From positions 1 to 64,000 of the forward strand of contig JAHCBA010000036.1 of the NCBI GenBank assembly GCA_019634625.1: 64,000 nucleotides of DNA, read 5' to 3'. The notes beneath the pieces are model-generated. The model saw only the letters and a program-made list of their open reading frames with translations, searched no databases and had not been told where the DNA came from. The position numbers and the translations under genes were made by a program. Source of the DNA: Verrucomicrobiia bacterium (GTDB lineage: Bacteria > Verrucomicrobiota > Verrucomicrobiia > Limisphaerales > CAIMTB01). This document shows, piece after piece, positions 52,869-61,410 of the stretch (within the stretch, counting starts at the first letter, position 1; every line of letters begins with the position of its first letter).

Positions 52869-55800
52869 TCAATCGCCGTGGAGGGCGGTGAGGAGCGAGC
52901 CGCGCAGGGCGGCGCGGGTGGCGGCCCATGCCGTGAGCAGTCCGAGGACGACAACTCCGGCGAGGGTCAGGGATAGCGAGCGGATGGGGAGGGCATCGCC
53001 GGGGGCGGAGAGGAGGGCGGGCAGGATGGCGACGGCGGCGCTGACCAGTCCGATGGCGAGACCGAGGGCGAGGAGGGCCCCGTGTTCGAGGAGAACGAGG
53101 CGTGCGAGGAGGCGGCGGTGGAACCCGACGGCGGTCATGAGGGCGAGTTCGGCGCGGCGTTCGAGGACGTTGCGGAGCACCACCACGCCGAGACCGGCGC
53201 TGCCGAGGAGAAGTCCGAGGCCGCCGAGGATCTGGAAGGTGGTGAGGTAGGTATTCTGGACGGCGTTGAATTCGGCGAGGCGGCGGGGGGCCGGCGTGAG
53301 TTCGAGTCCGGTGTCGCGCAGGGCGCGGGAGAGGGTTTCGGACGTGGCGGCGACGGCGTTGGTGGGGGCGTCGATGAGGAACCATCGATACCCGCTGACG
53401 CCGGGGAAGAGCCGGGCGAAGGCGGATTCGTCGATGACGAGATTGCCCTGGAGGATGGAGTTGGCGACGCCGCCGACGAGGCGGAGCCGGAACGGGCGTC
53501 CGGCTTCGTCGGTGAGATCGAGGGTTTCCCCGATCTTGCGGCCGAGGGCCCACTGGATGGAGGCGGCGTCGCCAATGGCGGGGAACTCGGGGATGGCGTC
53601 CGGGGCGGGCGGAGCTGTGACGGATGGAACGGGGCGCAGGGCGAGCCAGCCGTTGGTGACCTGGAGCCCTTTGGCGAGGGAGGCGAACCGGAATGCCTGG
53701 CGCCGGGCGAGGTCGCCGGGTTGCACGCCGAGGATTCGGGGTTGCTGGGCGCGATCGAGATTGAGGCAACTGGCGTCGTCGCCTTCGCGGACGCGGAACG
53801 GCACGAAGGAGACATCCGGGAGGTCCTCGGGGCTGAGCCCGAAGAACTCGAGGCCTGCGGCGGCATTGAGGTCGTGGTGGACGGGGAGGGCGGATTCGCC
53901 GAGGAGGGCGAAACCGCCGGTGCCGGCGTCGCGTTGCCAGGCATCGAGCTGGGCATCGAGCCGGAAGGCGCCGATGGAGGCGATGAGGAAGGCGCCACAG
54001 GCGAGCAGTCCGGCGGTGGCGAGGCTGCGGGAGCGGCGGCGGGTGGTGCCCCGGAGGGCGAGTCCGGGGACGCCGAAGGAGGAGGAGGCGGGCTGCCGGG
54101 CGAGGAGGCCGGCGGTGAGGGCGAGTCCGGATACGAGAAGGAGGCTGCCGGCCCCGAAGAAGACGCCGGGATTGGCGGTGTTGCCGCTGGCCACGGCGCC
54201 GCCAACGAGTGCGATGGCGAGGACGGCGGCAACGATGGCGATGGGAACGGCGGGGGCGCGGCGGCGGACGGACCCATGCGGGGAGGCGATTTCACCGGCG
54301 AGCAATTCGCGGGCCGGCCGTGTGAACTGCCGGCGCAGGGTGAGGGCGAGGGTCAGGGCGGCGACGGCGATGGCGGCGAGGAGTCCGACGATCACCGTGG
54401 GGCCGGTCAGGTGAAAGGACAGGGCATTGCCGGCGACGGCATCGCTCCAGAGGGTGGTGAGGCCATGGATCATGGCGCGGGCGTAGGCGATGCCGCCGAC
54501 CACGCCGAGGAGGCTGCCGAGGGCGGCAAGGGCGAGGCCTTCGGTGAGCCAGAGCCGGCGGACCTGGCGGGGCTGGAACCCGAGGGCGAGGAGGGTGCCG
54601 ATTTCGGGCAGGCGCTGTTCGAGTCCGAAGCGGAAGAGCAGCCCCATGAGGATGAGGGCGGCGAGGACGAGGAAGAAGCTGAAGCCGAGGAAGAGCTGGC
54701 CGAAGTCCTGTCCCGAGGTGGCGGCGCGGAGGGCCTGCTGGCGGACCGGTTGGAAGGCGAGGCCGACATCGGCGGGGCGGAGATTGGCGCGGAGGTTGGC
54801 GGCGACCGAATGGACAAAGGATTCGGGCCTTTCGTCCGGCGGCACGGCAAAGCGGATCGAGGTGGTGTCGCCGAAGCGGTTGCCCCAGAGGCGGCGTCCG
54901 GTGTCGGGATGGATGTAGGCCTTGGGAGTGCCGCGATGCTCCTCCCAGTAGGTTTCGTCCTGGTCGCGGATGGGATGGACCAGGGGAAAGCCGGCATCCC
55001 ATTCGCTGGTGCTCTCGGCCTTGGCAAGGCTGGGGAACTCCGGCATCAGGGTGCGGTCGGCGTAGAGGCCGTCGAGGGGGACGATCGAGTGGACGGTGAA
55101 GACATTGGTGACCTCGACCAGGCGCGCGCCGGCTTCGGGATCGAAGTGGACCATCTCGATGCGGTCGCCGGGGCCCACTTGCAGATCCCGGGCCAGCCAG
55201 TCGGTGACGACGACATGGTTTGTGGCGAGGTCGGCCGGGGTCCAGGGAGGTCCGGCGGCGGTGACCATCGAGTAGGGTGTCAGGCGGTCGCCGGAGCGAA
55301 GGGAATTGGCGAGGTAGGTGACAAGGGGCGTGCCGTCGTTCATCCAGGACCGGATGGCGCGGTCGGCCTCAGGGAGCGCGGGATCCGGCCGGGTGGCGGC
55401 GGAGACGATCTCGGGGGAGAGAAAGACGCGGCGGGTTAGGATTTCGACCCTCGGGACGGACCCGGCTTCGACGAGGCGCACGTCGAGTTCGCCATCTTCG
55501 AGGCGCCAGGCCCGGGCGAGGGTGTTCTGGTAGGCCTCGAGGGTGCGCCGGGAACCGGCTTCGGACGGCGCTCCCGGCCCGAATGTGCGTCGGAGGATGC
55601 GGACGAACCTGTCAGGCATCCAGGGGGCCTGGGAGAGTCGCTGCCAGAGCGGGCTGGAGGAAGGACCGTTGGAATCGGGGGTGGTGCGGGCGACGACGAG
55701 GTTGACGCGCTGGGTGACGCCGCTGACACGCCAGAGTTCCTCGAGGTTGACGAAGGCATTGAGGGCGGGGCGTTGTCCGGAGCGGAGACTGAATTCGCCG

Positions 55801-56468
55801 AAGCCGTCGGCATCGAGGATGTCGTCCACAACCAGGCGCAGGGCGGCGGCGGCATCGTCGCGGGCGCTGAGGACGGAATCGGAGGAGAGGGAGGAGGGTT
55901 TGGCGAAGCGAAGGATGAGGGTGTCGCCGGGTTTGGCGTCGAGTTGTTGGGCGAGGGGCGCACCGAGCCGGACATGGCCGGGGGCGGGGCGGGTCCAGGT
56001 GGCCATGTGTTCCTGCCAGGTGTGGGCCTGGGCGGCGGAGGCTGTGGCCCAGACCTCGGGAAGCCCGGACAGGCCGGCGTTGCGGAGCCACCGATCGGCA
56101 CCGGGTGACAGGGACCAGAAGTTGGAGTGGACCCCGTAGATCTGGACATCGTTGGCGCGGGCCGAGCCGTCCTGGCGGGCGGCGGTGCCCCGGAGGTGGA
56201 GGGCCCGGGCGTGGGGCGGGGTCAGCGGGTGCAGGAGTCCGTGGAAGGGGAGGTGATCGGTGAAGAGGCGGTCGCCTGAGGAGAGGGCGACCTCGACGCC
56301 GCCGAGCCGGGCCATGGCACGGGCCTTGAGGCTTTCGCGGACGGAATCGCCGACGGCGAGGGCGCCGATGAGGGCGGCGCTGCCGATGGCGGCGCCGAGG
56401 ACCACGCCGAGGTGGGCCCTCCAGAAATGCCGGAGGCTTCGGAGGACCAGGGTGCCGGGTCGGATCAT
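52869..56468 (-). CDS. ABC transporter permease, FtsX/MacB type, duplicated
   Basis: A 1199-residue membrane protein with an FtsX/MacB layout in a long form: an N-terminal helix (HLGVVLGAAIGSAALIGALAVG), a large periplasmic domain, then helix bundles near residues 580-720 (LFLGFSFFLVLAALILMGLLF, ALGFQPRQVRRLWLTEGLAL). A second periplasmic domain and a final three-helix FtsX core follow (ILGGLGLLLGSAGLGVVVLRN, LALMTAVGFHRRLL). This type moves lipoproteins, peptides or envelope factors by mechanotransmission rather than channel transport. The ATG overlaps the stop of the ATPase gene (ATGA), so the two form one transporter. Confidence 0.9.
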   Translation of the reverse strand: MIRPGTLVLRSLRHFWRAHLGVVLGAAIGSAALIGALAVGDSVRESLKARAMARLGGVEVALSSGDRLFTDHLPFHGLLHPLTPPHARALHLRGTAARQDGSARANDVQIYGVHSNFWSLSPGADRWLRNAGLSGLPEVWATASAAQAHTWQEHMATWTRPAPGHVRLGAPLAQQLDAKPGDTLILRFAKPSSLSSDSVLSARDDAAAALRLVVDDILDADGFGEFSLRSGQRPALNAFVNLEELWRVSGVTQRVNLVVARTTPDSNGPSSSPLWQRLSQAPWMPDRFVRILRRTFGPGAPSEAGSRRTLEAYQNTLARAWRLEDGELDVRLVEAGSVPRVEILTRRVFLSPEIVSAATRPDPALPEADRAIRSWMNDGTPLVTYLANSLRSGDRLTPYSMVTAAGPPWTPADLATNHVVVTDWLARDLQVGPGDRIEMVHFDPEAGARLVEVTNVFTVHSIVPLDGLYADRTLMPEFPSLAKAESTSEWDAGFPLVHPIRDQDETYWEEHRGTPKAYIHPDTGRRLWGNRFGDTTSIRFAVPPDERPESFVHSVAANLRANLRPADVGLAFQPVRQQALRAATSGQDFGQLFLGFSFFLVLAALILMGLLFRFGLEQRLPEIGTLLALGFQPRQVRRLWLTEGLALAALGSLLGVVGGIAYARAMIHGLTTLWSDAVAGNALSFHLTGPTVIVGLLAAIAVAALTLALTLRRQFTRPARELLAGEIASPHGSVRRRAPAVPIAIVAAVLAIALVGGAVASGNTANPGVFFGAGSLLLVSGLALTAGLLARQPASSSFGVPGLALRGTTRRRSRSLATAGLLACGAFLIASIGAFRLDAQLDAWQRDAGTGGFALLGESALPVHHDLNAAAGLEFFGLSPEDLPDVSFVPFRVREGDDASCLNLDRAQQPRILGVQPGDLARRQAFRFASLAKGLQVTNGWLALRPVPSVTAPPAPDAIPEFPAIGDAASIQWALGRKIGETLDLTDEAGRPFRLRLVGGVANSILQGNLVIDESAFARLFPGVSGYRWFLIDAPTNAVAATSETLSRALRDTGLELTPAPRRLAEFNAVQNTYLTTFQILGGLGLLLGSAGLGVVVLRNVLERRAELALMTAVGFHRRLLARLVLLEHGALLALGLAIGLVSAAVAILPALLSAPGDALPIRSLSLTLAGVVVLGLLTAWAATRAALRGSLLTALHGD

Positions 56469-57166
56469 GGGAGGTCCTGGAGGGAACCGTCGATCAGTTC
56501 GACAGCGCGGCCCATGTCGCGGGCGAGTTCGAGGGAATGGGTGACCACGATGAGGGTGACCCCTTCTTCACGGTTGATGTTGCAGAGGAGTTGGGCGAGT
56601 TCGCGGGCGGCATGGCGGTCGAGGGCCCCGGTGGGTTCGTCGGCGAGCAGGAGTTTGGGTTGGTTGATGAGGGCGCGGACGACGGCGACCCGCTGGCGTT
56701 CGCCGCCGGAGAGTTGACCGGGCCGGTGGTCGCGACGGGAGGCGAGTCCGACACGATCGAGCAGGCGCAGAGCGCGGTCGGGTGCGGTCCGGCGGGCTTC
56801 CGGGTTGTCGCTGGCGAGGGTGGGGAGGATGACGTTCTCGATGGCGGAGAGGTGGGGAAGCAGGTAGTGGAACTGAAAGACGAATCCGATCGAACGGTTG
56901 CGCACGCGGGCGAGGGCCTCGTCGTCGAGCCGGGCGAGATCCTGTCCGTCGAGGGTAAGTTCGCCGGAATCGGGCCGGTCGAGGGTGCCGAGAAGATTCA
57001 GGAGCGTGGTCTTGCCGGAGCCGGAGGGGCCGACGATGGCGAGGGTATCGCCGCGGCCGATCCGGAGGTGGACATCCCGGAGGATGGACAGCGGGGGGCC
57101 GCCTTCGGAACCGGGGTAGTGTTTGTGGATGGCTCGCAGTTCCAGGAAGGCCTCGTTGCCCGACAT
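56465..57166 (-). CDS. ABC transporter ATP-binding protein, LolD/MacB type
   Basis: A 233-residue ABC ATPase. Walker A is GPSGSGKTT, the Q-loop is FVFQFHYLLPHLSAIENV, the ABC signature is LSGGERQRVAVVRALI, Walker B is LLLADEPTGALD, and the switch His is in VVTHSLELA. The sequence is closest to the LolD/MacB class, which fits its FtsX-type partner. The ATG at 57166 gives the natural start (MSGNEAFLELRAIHKHYPG); longer readings pass through a G-rich low-complexity tract. The 4-base overlap with the permease indicates coupling. Confidence 0.95.
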   Translation of the reverse strand: MSGNEAFLELRAIHKHYPGSEGGPPLSILRDVHLRIGRGDTLAIVGPSGSGKTTLLNLLGTLDRPDSGELTLDGQDLARLDDEALARVRNRSIGFVFQFHYLLPHLSAIENVILPTLASDNPEARRTAPDRALRLLDRVGLASRRDHRPGQLSGGERQRVAVVRALINQPKLLLADEPTGALDRHAARELAQLLCNINREEGVTLIVVTHSLELARDMGRAVELIDGSLQDLP

Positions 57167-57211
57167 GGGGGACAACCTTGGGGACGGGTGGGATGACGCA
57201 AGCGAAAACCG

Positions 57212-57285
57212 TGCGGAGGGCAGAGGGCGGAGGGCGGGGGGCGGAGGGCAGAGGGCCGGGGGGCAGAGGGCGGGGGGACCGGGGA
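57212..57285 (+). repeat. G-rich low-complexity tract
   Basis: About 74 bases of GGGCAGAGGGCGGA-like repeats with many runs of three to six G, on the plus strand, 46 bases upstream of the ABC ATPase start. It could form G-quadruplexes on the non-template strand of the ABC operon. It is non-coding. Confidence 0.75.
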
Positions 57286-57294
57286 TTTTGGAGT

Positions 57295-57556
57295 TCAGAT
57301 TGGAACGTGATCCAACCTGGATTCGAGCGAGGCGATGTCTTCGGTACAGCGAGAGAAAGACATGGACTCCTCCATCCAGCCGCCTTCGTAGAGTCGGGCA
57401 ATGTCGGAGTCGGCCCCGAGTTCCCGCAGGTGTTCGATCCGGTCGAGGGATACCCGCCGGGTCTTCTATGTCCACATCCACCTCGATTCGAAACGCGCTG
57501 GTTCCGAGACGGGCGATCTCACGCAGGCCTCCGCGGATGCCATTCCATTCCCAAGG
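57295..57556 (-). pseudogene. Possible broken small gene between folD and the ABC operon
   Basis: Two minus-strand segments look protein-like in different frames. One, about 57556-57460, reads GGLREIARLGTSAFRIEVDV and then DIEDPAG. The other, 57465-57295, reads SLDRIEHLRELGADSDIARL and YEGGWMEESMSFSRC, ending LESRLDHVPI and a stop. A frame change near 57460 would join them. The first part overlaps the last codons of folD. No family is recognised. It may be a decayed gene or chance high-GC reading; a single intact frame is not present. Confidence 0.3.
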
Positions 57557-58427
57557 ATGCGGCGGCGGCATGGAGGGTATTGCGCATGAGCATGGCGATG
57601 GTCATGGGGCCGACGCCACCCGGGTTGGGGGTGATGCGGCCGGCGACGGGCTGGACGGCGGGGAAATCGACATCGCCGACGAGGCGCGAGCCGCCTTTGG
57701 CGGAGGGATCGGGGATGCGATTGACGCCGACGTCGATGACAGTGGCGCCGGGCTTCACCATATCGGCGCTTACGAAATGCGGGGAGCCGAGGGCGGCGAT
57801 GAGGATGTCGGCGCGGCGGCAGTGTTCGGCGATGCGCGGGGTGCGGGAATGGCAGACGGTGACGGTGGCATCGGCGTGGCGGGCCTTCTGGAGGAGGATG
57901 GCGGCCATGGGTTTGCCGACGATGTTGCCGCGACCGAGGACGACGACCTCGCGGCCTTCGATAGGGATGCCGGAGCGGATGAGCATTTCGTGGACGCCGC
58001 CCGGGGTGCAGGGGACGAAGCCGCCGGGGTCGCCCAGGAGGAGTCGGCCCATGTTGACGGGATGGAAGCCGTCCACGTCCTTGGCGGGGTCCACCCTGGC
58101 GAAGACCGCGGGGGCGTCGATGGAGGGAGGCAGGGGGGCCTGGATGAGGATTCCGTGGACGGCGGGATCGGCATTGAGGAGGCGGATGCGATCGAGCAGG
58201 TCGGCCTGAGGAGTGGTGTCGGGCAGGACGATGGTGGTGGAGCGGATTCCGAGGCGGGAGCAGGTCTGCTCCTTCATTCCGACATAGACCTTGGAGGCGG
58301 GATCCTCGCCGATTCGGAGGAAGACGAGTTGGGGGGTGATGCCGCGCCGGACCAGGGCCTCGACGCGGACGCGGGTTTCCTCGTGGATGCCGGCGGCGAG
58401 GGCGCGACCGTCGATGAGATTGTGCAT
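57519..58427 (-). CDS. folD: Methylenetetrahydrofolate dehydrogenase/cyclohydrolase FolD
   Basis: A 302-residue bifunctional enzyme that interconverts 5,10-methylene-THF, 5,10-methenyl-THF and 10-formyl-THF with NADP. The catalytic Lys lies in the SKVYVGMK segment (YVxxK motif). Other conserved blocks: GILIQAPLPPSIDA, DPAKDVDGFHPVNMG, PCTPGGV and VIDVGVNRI, with the final PNPGGVGPMTIAML. The dinucleotide loop reads LGRGNIVGKPMA, with Gly where Ser is usual (GRSxxVGxP). It follows the SH3b gene with 5 bases between, as part of the 60689-57519 gene run. Confidence 0.96.
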   Translation of the reverse strand: MHNLIDGRALAAGIHEETRVRVEALVRRGITPQLVFLRIGEDPASKVYVGMKEQTCSRLGIRSTTIVLPDTTPQADLLDRIRLLNADPAVHGILIQAPLPPSIDAPAVFARVDPAKDVDGFHPVNMGRLLLGDPGGFVPCTPGGVHEMLIRSGIPIEGREVVVLGRGNIVGKPMAAILLQKARHADATVTVCHSRTPRIAEHCRRADILIAALGSPHFVSADMVKPGATVIDVGVNRIPDPSAKGGSRLVGDVDFPAVQPVAGRITPNPGGVGPMTIAMLMRNTLHAAAASLGMEWHPRRPA

Positions 58428-58432
58428 GCGGA

Positions 58433-59713
58433 TCAGCGGACCGCCTCGATGGCCTCGACGTCGAGGACGGGGATGCCACGCCAGTACGTGCGGCGGTCGA
58501 GGTATTCGCGGCCGGTGACGATCACGACCCGGCCATGATACTCGGTCCAGGGGATGGGTTCGGGGCCGGAGGAGAAGAGGAAATTGATGAACCTGCCGCT
58601 GTCGCGGGCCTGGAGAGCCTGGAAGGTGGGGGCCGCAAAATTGAGGGGGCGGACCACCAGCCCTTCGCGACGCACCCAGCGGGCTTCCCGGGTGTCGGGC
58701 GGCAGTGGATTCCTGTCTTGGGCACCGGCAAGATCGGCGTCGTACCCTCTGTCGGGATCGGCCTGCGCCTGGGTCTCGGTATGGAAGGAGTCCGGTGCGG
58801 CGGTCGCGAGCTCCTGAACGGCGGGTGGCGCGTCAGCGCGGGAGTCGATGAACTGCCGGAACCGGGCGTAATCCTTGGGGCCGTCCGGGGCCGGGGCAGC
58901 CGGAGTCTGGGCCGGGTCTGCAGGCTGGGCGGGAGGCGTCGTGTCGAGGCCGGCAACAGCCAGGGAGGGGGCGGCATCGGCCGGAGGGGGGGGATGAGCA
59001 ACCGATGTGACCTGGGGCAATGCCGGGGTTTGGGTGAGGGGCGTAACGGGCACCTGGGGGATGGCGGGTGGCAGATCGTTGGTGGCGGGGATCGAGGGGG
59101 TGGAAGGAAGCGGCGTTGTGGAAGGTGGCGGTAGGGCGGGGACGGGGGCGATGGCCGGGCTGCTTTCGGGTGCTGGGGGCGGTGGGGGCGGTGGGGCGGT
59201 CGGGGCAGGAGTGGAGACAGCCGCCGGCCGAGGATCGAGGTTCAGGAACCGGGCGGGGACAAAACCATGGGCGTCGGGCGGGGCGGCGATTTCCAGCCAG
59301 CCATCGCGGACGTCGCCGCGCGTTTGCAGGACGGTGTCGTGGGCGACCCTGGCGACCGTTGCGTAATCGTAACCCGGGCCGGCGCGGACATTGAGGACGT
59401 CGGCAGTGACTTTTCGGGACGCGGGATCAACGTAGTCGGCGGCGACCCAGAGGGAGGCGGTTGTCGGAAGTTCGATGCGGTACCAGACGTCGGGCTCGCC
59501 GGGCGAAGGGCGGTCGATGAGGTTGGTGCCGACGATCCGGACGGTTTGACCCTGCTGGAGGTGGGTGATGGGTTCCCCGACGTAACCCGGTCGGGAGCGG
59601 ACATTGACGCGATCGGCAGTCGAGCGACCCTCGATGGCGGCGAGGGCGAACGGCGTCAGGGCCAGTCCGGCGAGTGCAAGCGCCGCCAGGAGAGACCGCG
59701 AACGGTTGGTCAT
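58433..59713 (-). CDS. Exported SH3b-domain protein with proline-rich linker
   Basis: A 426-residue protein. Signal peptide: MTNRSRSLLAALALAGLALT, with cleavage near ALAA. Two bacterial SH3 (SH3b) domains follow (DRVNVRSRPGYVGEPITHL and DVLNVRAGPGYDYATVARV), each with the typical NVRxxPG. Residues about 165-310 are a Pro/Ala/Thr-rich linker. The C-terminal 80 residues form a small conserved-looking domain (YHGRVVIVTGREYLDRRTYW). SH3b proteins usually bind cell-wall peptide or polymer. The ATG at 59713 overlaps the stop of the pseudouridine synthase by 4 bases (ATGA), so the two are coupled. Confidence 0.88.
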   Translation of the reverse strand: MTNRSRSLLAALALAGLALTPFALAAIEGRSTADRVNVRSRPGYVGEPITHLQQGQTVRIVGTNLIDRPSPGEPDVWYRIELPTTASLWVAADYVDPASRKVTADVLNVRAGPGYDYATVARVAHDTVLQTRGDVRDGWLEIAAPPDAHGFVPARFLNLDPRPAAVSTPAPTAPPPPPPPAPESSPAIAPVPALPPPSTTPLPSTPSIPATNDLPPAIPQVPVTPLTQTPALPQVTSVAHPPPPADAAPSLAVAGLDTTPPAQPADPAQTPAAPAPDGPKDYARFRQFIDSRADAPPAVQELATAAPDSFHTETQAQADPDRGYDADLAGAQDRNPLPPDTREARWVRREGLVVRPLNFAAPTFQALQARDSGRFINFLFSSGPEPIPWTEYHGRVVIVTGREYLDRRTYWRGIPVLDVEAIEAVR

Positions 59714-60423
59714 AGCGGGTTCAGTAGAGTTTTCAGCTCCCCGGGTGTCAACGTCCGCCAACGGCCCGGTCGCAGCTCGCCGAGCTTGATGGGGCCGATC
59801 TGGGTGCGGACGAGACGTTCGACCTCGAGGCCCTGGGATTCGAACAGGCGACGGATTTCGCGATAGCGGCCCTCGGCGAGGTCAAGTTCGACGATGGTGA
59901 CGTTGGGGTGGGAGGAGACCACCCGGCCGCGCAGGATCCGGAGCTGGTCTTCGCCGCAGACGATGCCCTTGCGGAAACGTTCGAGCATGGCGACATCGAC
60001 ACGGCCGGCAACGGTGGCGAGATAGCGTTTGGTGATGCCGTAGCGCGGGTGGGTGAGGCGGAGGCAGAACTCGCCGTCGTTGGTGAGGAAGATCAGGCCT
60101 TCGCTTTCGCGGTCGAGGCGGCCGACCGGGTAGAGGTGGCGCCACTCGGCGGGGAGCAGGTCACCGACCTTCCGGGCCGCGTGGGGATCCTCACGGGTAC
60201 AGATGTAGCCGACCGGCTTGTTGAGTGCGATGTGGTGTTTGCGCCGCGTCCGCACCGGCTGGCCGTCAAGGAGTACGCGGTCCTGATCCGGTTCCACCCG
60301 GGTGCCAAGGGTGCGGATGACGGAACCATTGACCGAGACCCGGCCGTCCAGGATCACGGTCTCGGCGGCGCGGCGGGAGGCAACGCCGGCATCGGCGAGG
60401 AACTTCTGGAGGCGGATTTTCAT
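59710..60423 (-). CDS. rRNA pseudouridine synthase, RsuA/RluB family
   Basis: A 237-residue enzyme that isomerises a uridine in rRNA. An N-terminal S4 RNA-binding domain (MKIRLQKFLADAGVASRRAA, DGRVSVNG) is followed by the catalytic domain. The catalytic Asp lies in VGRLDRESEGLIFLTNDGE, the family's GRLDxxTxGLL motif. HPRYGITKRYLATV and EGRYREIRRLFESQGLEV are typical. The exact target (16S versus 23S) cannot be settled from the sequence. The ATG at 60423 gives the standard start; an upstream in-frame start at 60462 is less likely. It overlaps the SH3b gene by 4 bases. Confidence 0.94.
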   Translation of the reverse strand: MKIRLQKFLADAGVASRRAAETVILDGRVSVNGSVIRTLGTRVEPDQDRVLLDGQPVRTRRKHHIALNKPVGYICTREDPHAARKVGDLLPAEWRHLYPVGRLDRESEGLIFLTNDGEFCLRLTHPRYGITKRYLATVAGRVDVAMLERFRKGIVCGEDQLRILRGRVVSSHPNVTIVELDLAEGRYREIRRLFESQGLEVERLVRTQIGPIKLGELRPGRWRTLTPGELKTLLNPL

Positions 60424-60443
60424 GGAGATGGGGGAAGACGCAA

Positions 60444-60485
60444 ATGCGCCGGAGCGGACCACGCCGCCGGCGCATGCGGTGGAAG
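60444..60485 (-). terminator. Hairpin downstream of the small basic protein gene
   Basis: A 9-bp inverted repeat, ATGCGCCGG (60444-60452) with CCGGCGCAT (60477-60485), encloses 24 bases. On the minus strand it is followed by TTGCGTCTTCCCCC, only weakly T-rich. It lies between the small basic protein stop and the pseudouridine synthase start and could attenuate rather than fully stop transcription. Confidence 0.4.
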
Positions 60486-60533
60486 GGGGATGGGCGGCAG
60501 GGCGCCGAAGGTGGCGTCACCCTGGACGTGGGC

Positions 60534-60689
60534 CTACTCCGGCGGCTTGGTCTTGCGGAGGCCGGTGACGCGGTCGCCGGGCTTCCACTGGCCGCGCTTG
60601 CGAAGAAGTTCGACGCGCTCGAAGCGCTTGAGGGTGTTGCGCTTGGCGCCAAGGGTGGAGGCGCCGCGCAGGCTGGGATGCTGTGACAT
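60534..60689 (-). CDS. Chlamydiae/Verrucomicrobia small basic protein
   Basis: A 51-residue, strongly basic protein (MSQHPSLRGASTLGAKRNTL, KRFERVELLRKRGQWKPGDR, VTGLRKTKPPE). It matches the small basic protein family (TIGR04137-type) known only from Chlamydiae and Verrucomicrobiota, with the invariant MSQHPSL start and the LKRFERVELL core. The family is presumed RNA- or ribosome-associated; no function is proven. It is easily missed for its size. It is the first gene of a minus-strand run with an rRNA pseudouridine synthase next, which agrees with a ribosomal link. A hairpin separates the two. Confidence 0.93.
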   Translation of the reverse strand: MSQHPSLRGASTLGAKRNTLKRFERVELLRKRGQWKPGDRVTGLRKTKPPE

Positions 60690-60950
60690 AACAGTGCGAA
60701 ATGACGGTTAGGCGGCGCCCGGGGCGCCAAAAACGAACGGCTTGTCTATCACGCCGGGGCCGGTCGGCAAATGAAATTACGTCGGGAAGACTTGCCGGTT
60801 CACCCGGCGGGCCCCTCTCAGTGATGTGCAGCAGGCCTCGTAATTGTAATCGTAATCGTACTCGCAATCGCCCTTTCCCTTCGCCCTCGCCAGTTCCCAC
60901 GCGGAATGGCAGGTCCGGGCAGGATCGAACCCATCGGACCAGCGATAACG

Positions 60951-61108
60951 GTGCCTCCCCGGGTTGTGGGAGAGGAGGCAGCGAATCGGAGGGACGAACT
61001 CCGTGAGTCTTCCATCCATTGCACCCCTGCCTTGCGGCCTCGTGGAACCCGGCCCTCGGAGACCGCGCTGCGCGAAGCTCGCACCTCTCCCAACCACTCC
61101 GGGATGCA
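60951..61108. repeat. 155-bp palindromic intergenic repeat, copy C
   Basis: A near-complete copy: GTGCCTCCCCGGGTTGTGGG at the left, GGAGGGACGAACTCCGTGAG at about 60987, the AGGCCG-type block at about 61038, and CAACCACTCCGGGATGCA at the right end (61108). The left end is the most diverged of the three copies. The 60690-60950 stretch before it shows a degenerate hexamer tract (60839-60868) and no gene. Confidence 0.8.
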
Positions 61109-61410
61109 CGGACCACGGTGTCCGGGTGGGATTCCATCTGGCCCTGGGTGCTGCGCAAGATCACTCATCGTATTGAGTCAATTGGATGAAGCGACGCGTG
61201 CTGTTGGGTTTCGGCCGATTGTGAAAGACGAGCCCGCTGCCAGCCTCGAAATCCCGAACCGAGCGGCTGGCCAGTACCCCCGAAATGGCAGACCATCGGT
61301 CCGACGGGCCGTCGCTCGGTCCTTGACGCGTCTCCGGAAGGACTTGCAGGAATGTCTGCCGTTCCGATGCCGATTCCCATCACCCTCCACGAAGCCGTCC
61401 ACACCGCCGC
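61109..61410. other. Upstream region of the type I RM locus
   Basis: No secure gene. A 20-codon reading frame from 61352 (MSAVPMPIPITLHEAVHTAA) ends in a TGA that overlaps the hsdM ATG (GCATGATC), so it could be a leader that couples translation of hsdM, or the tail of a decayed upstream gene. The promoter of the operon should lie in this stretch, but I cannot place it. Confidence 0.35.
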
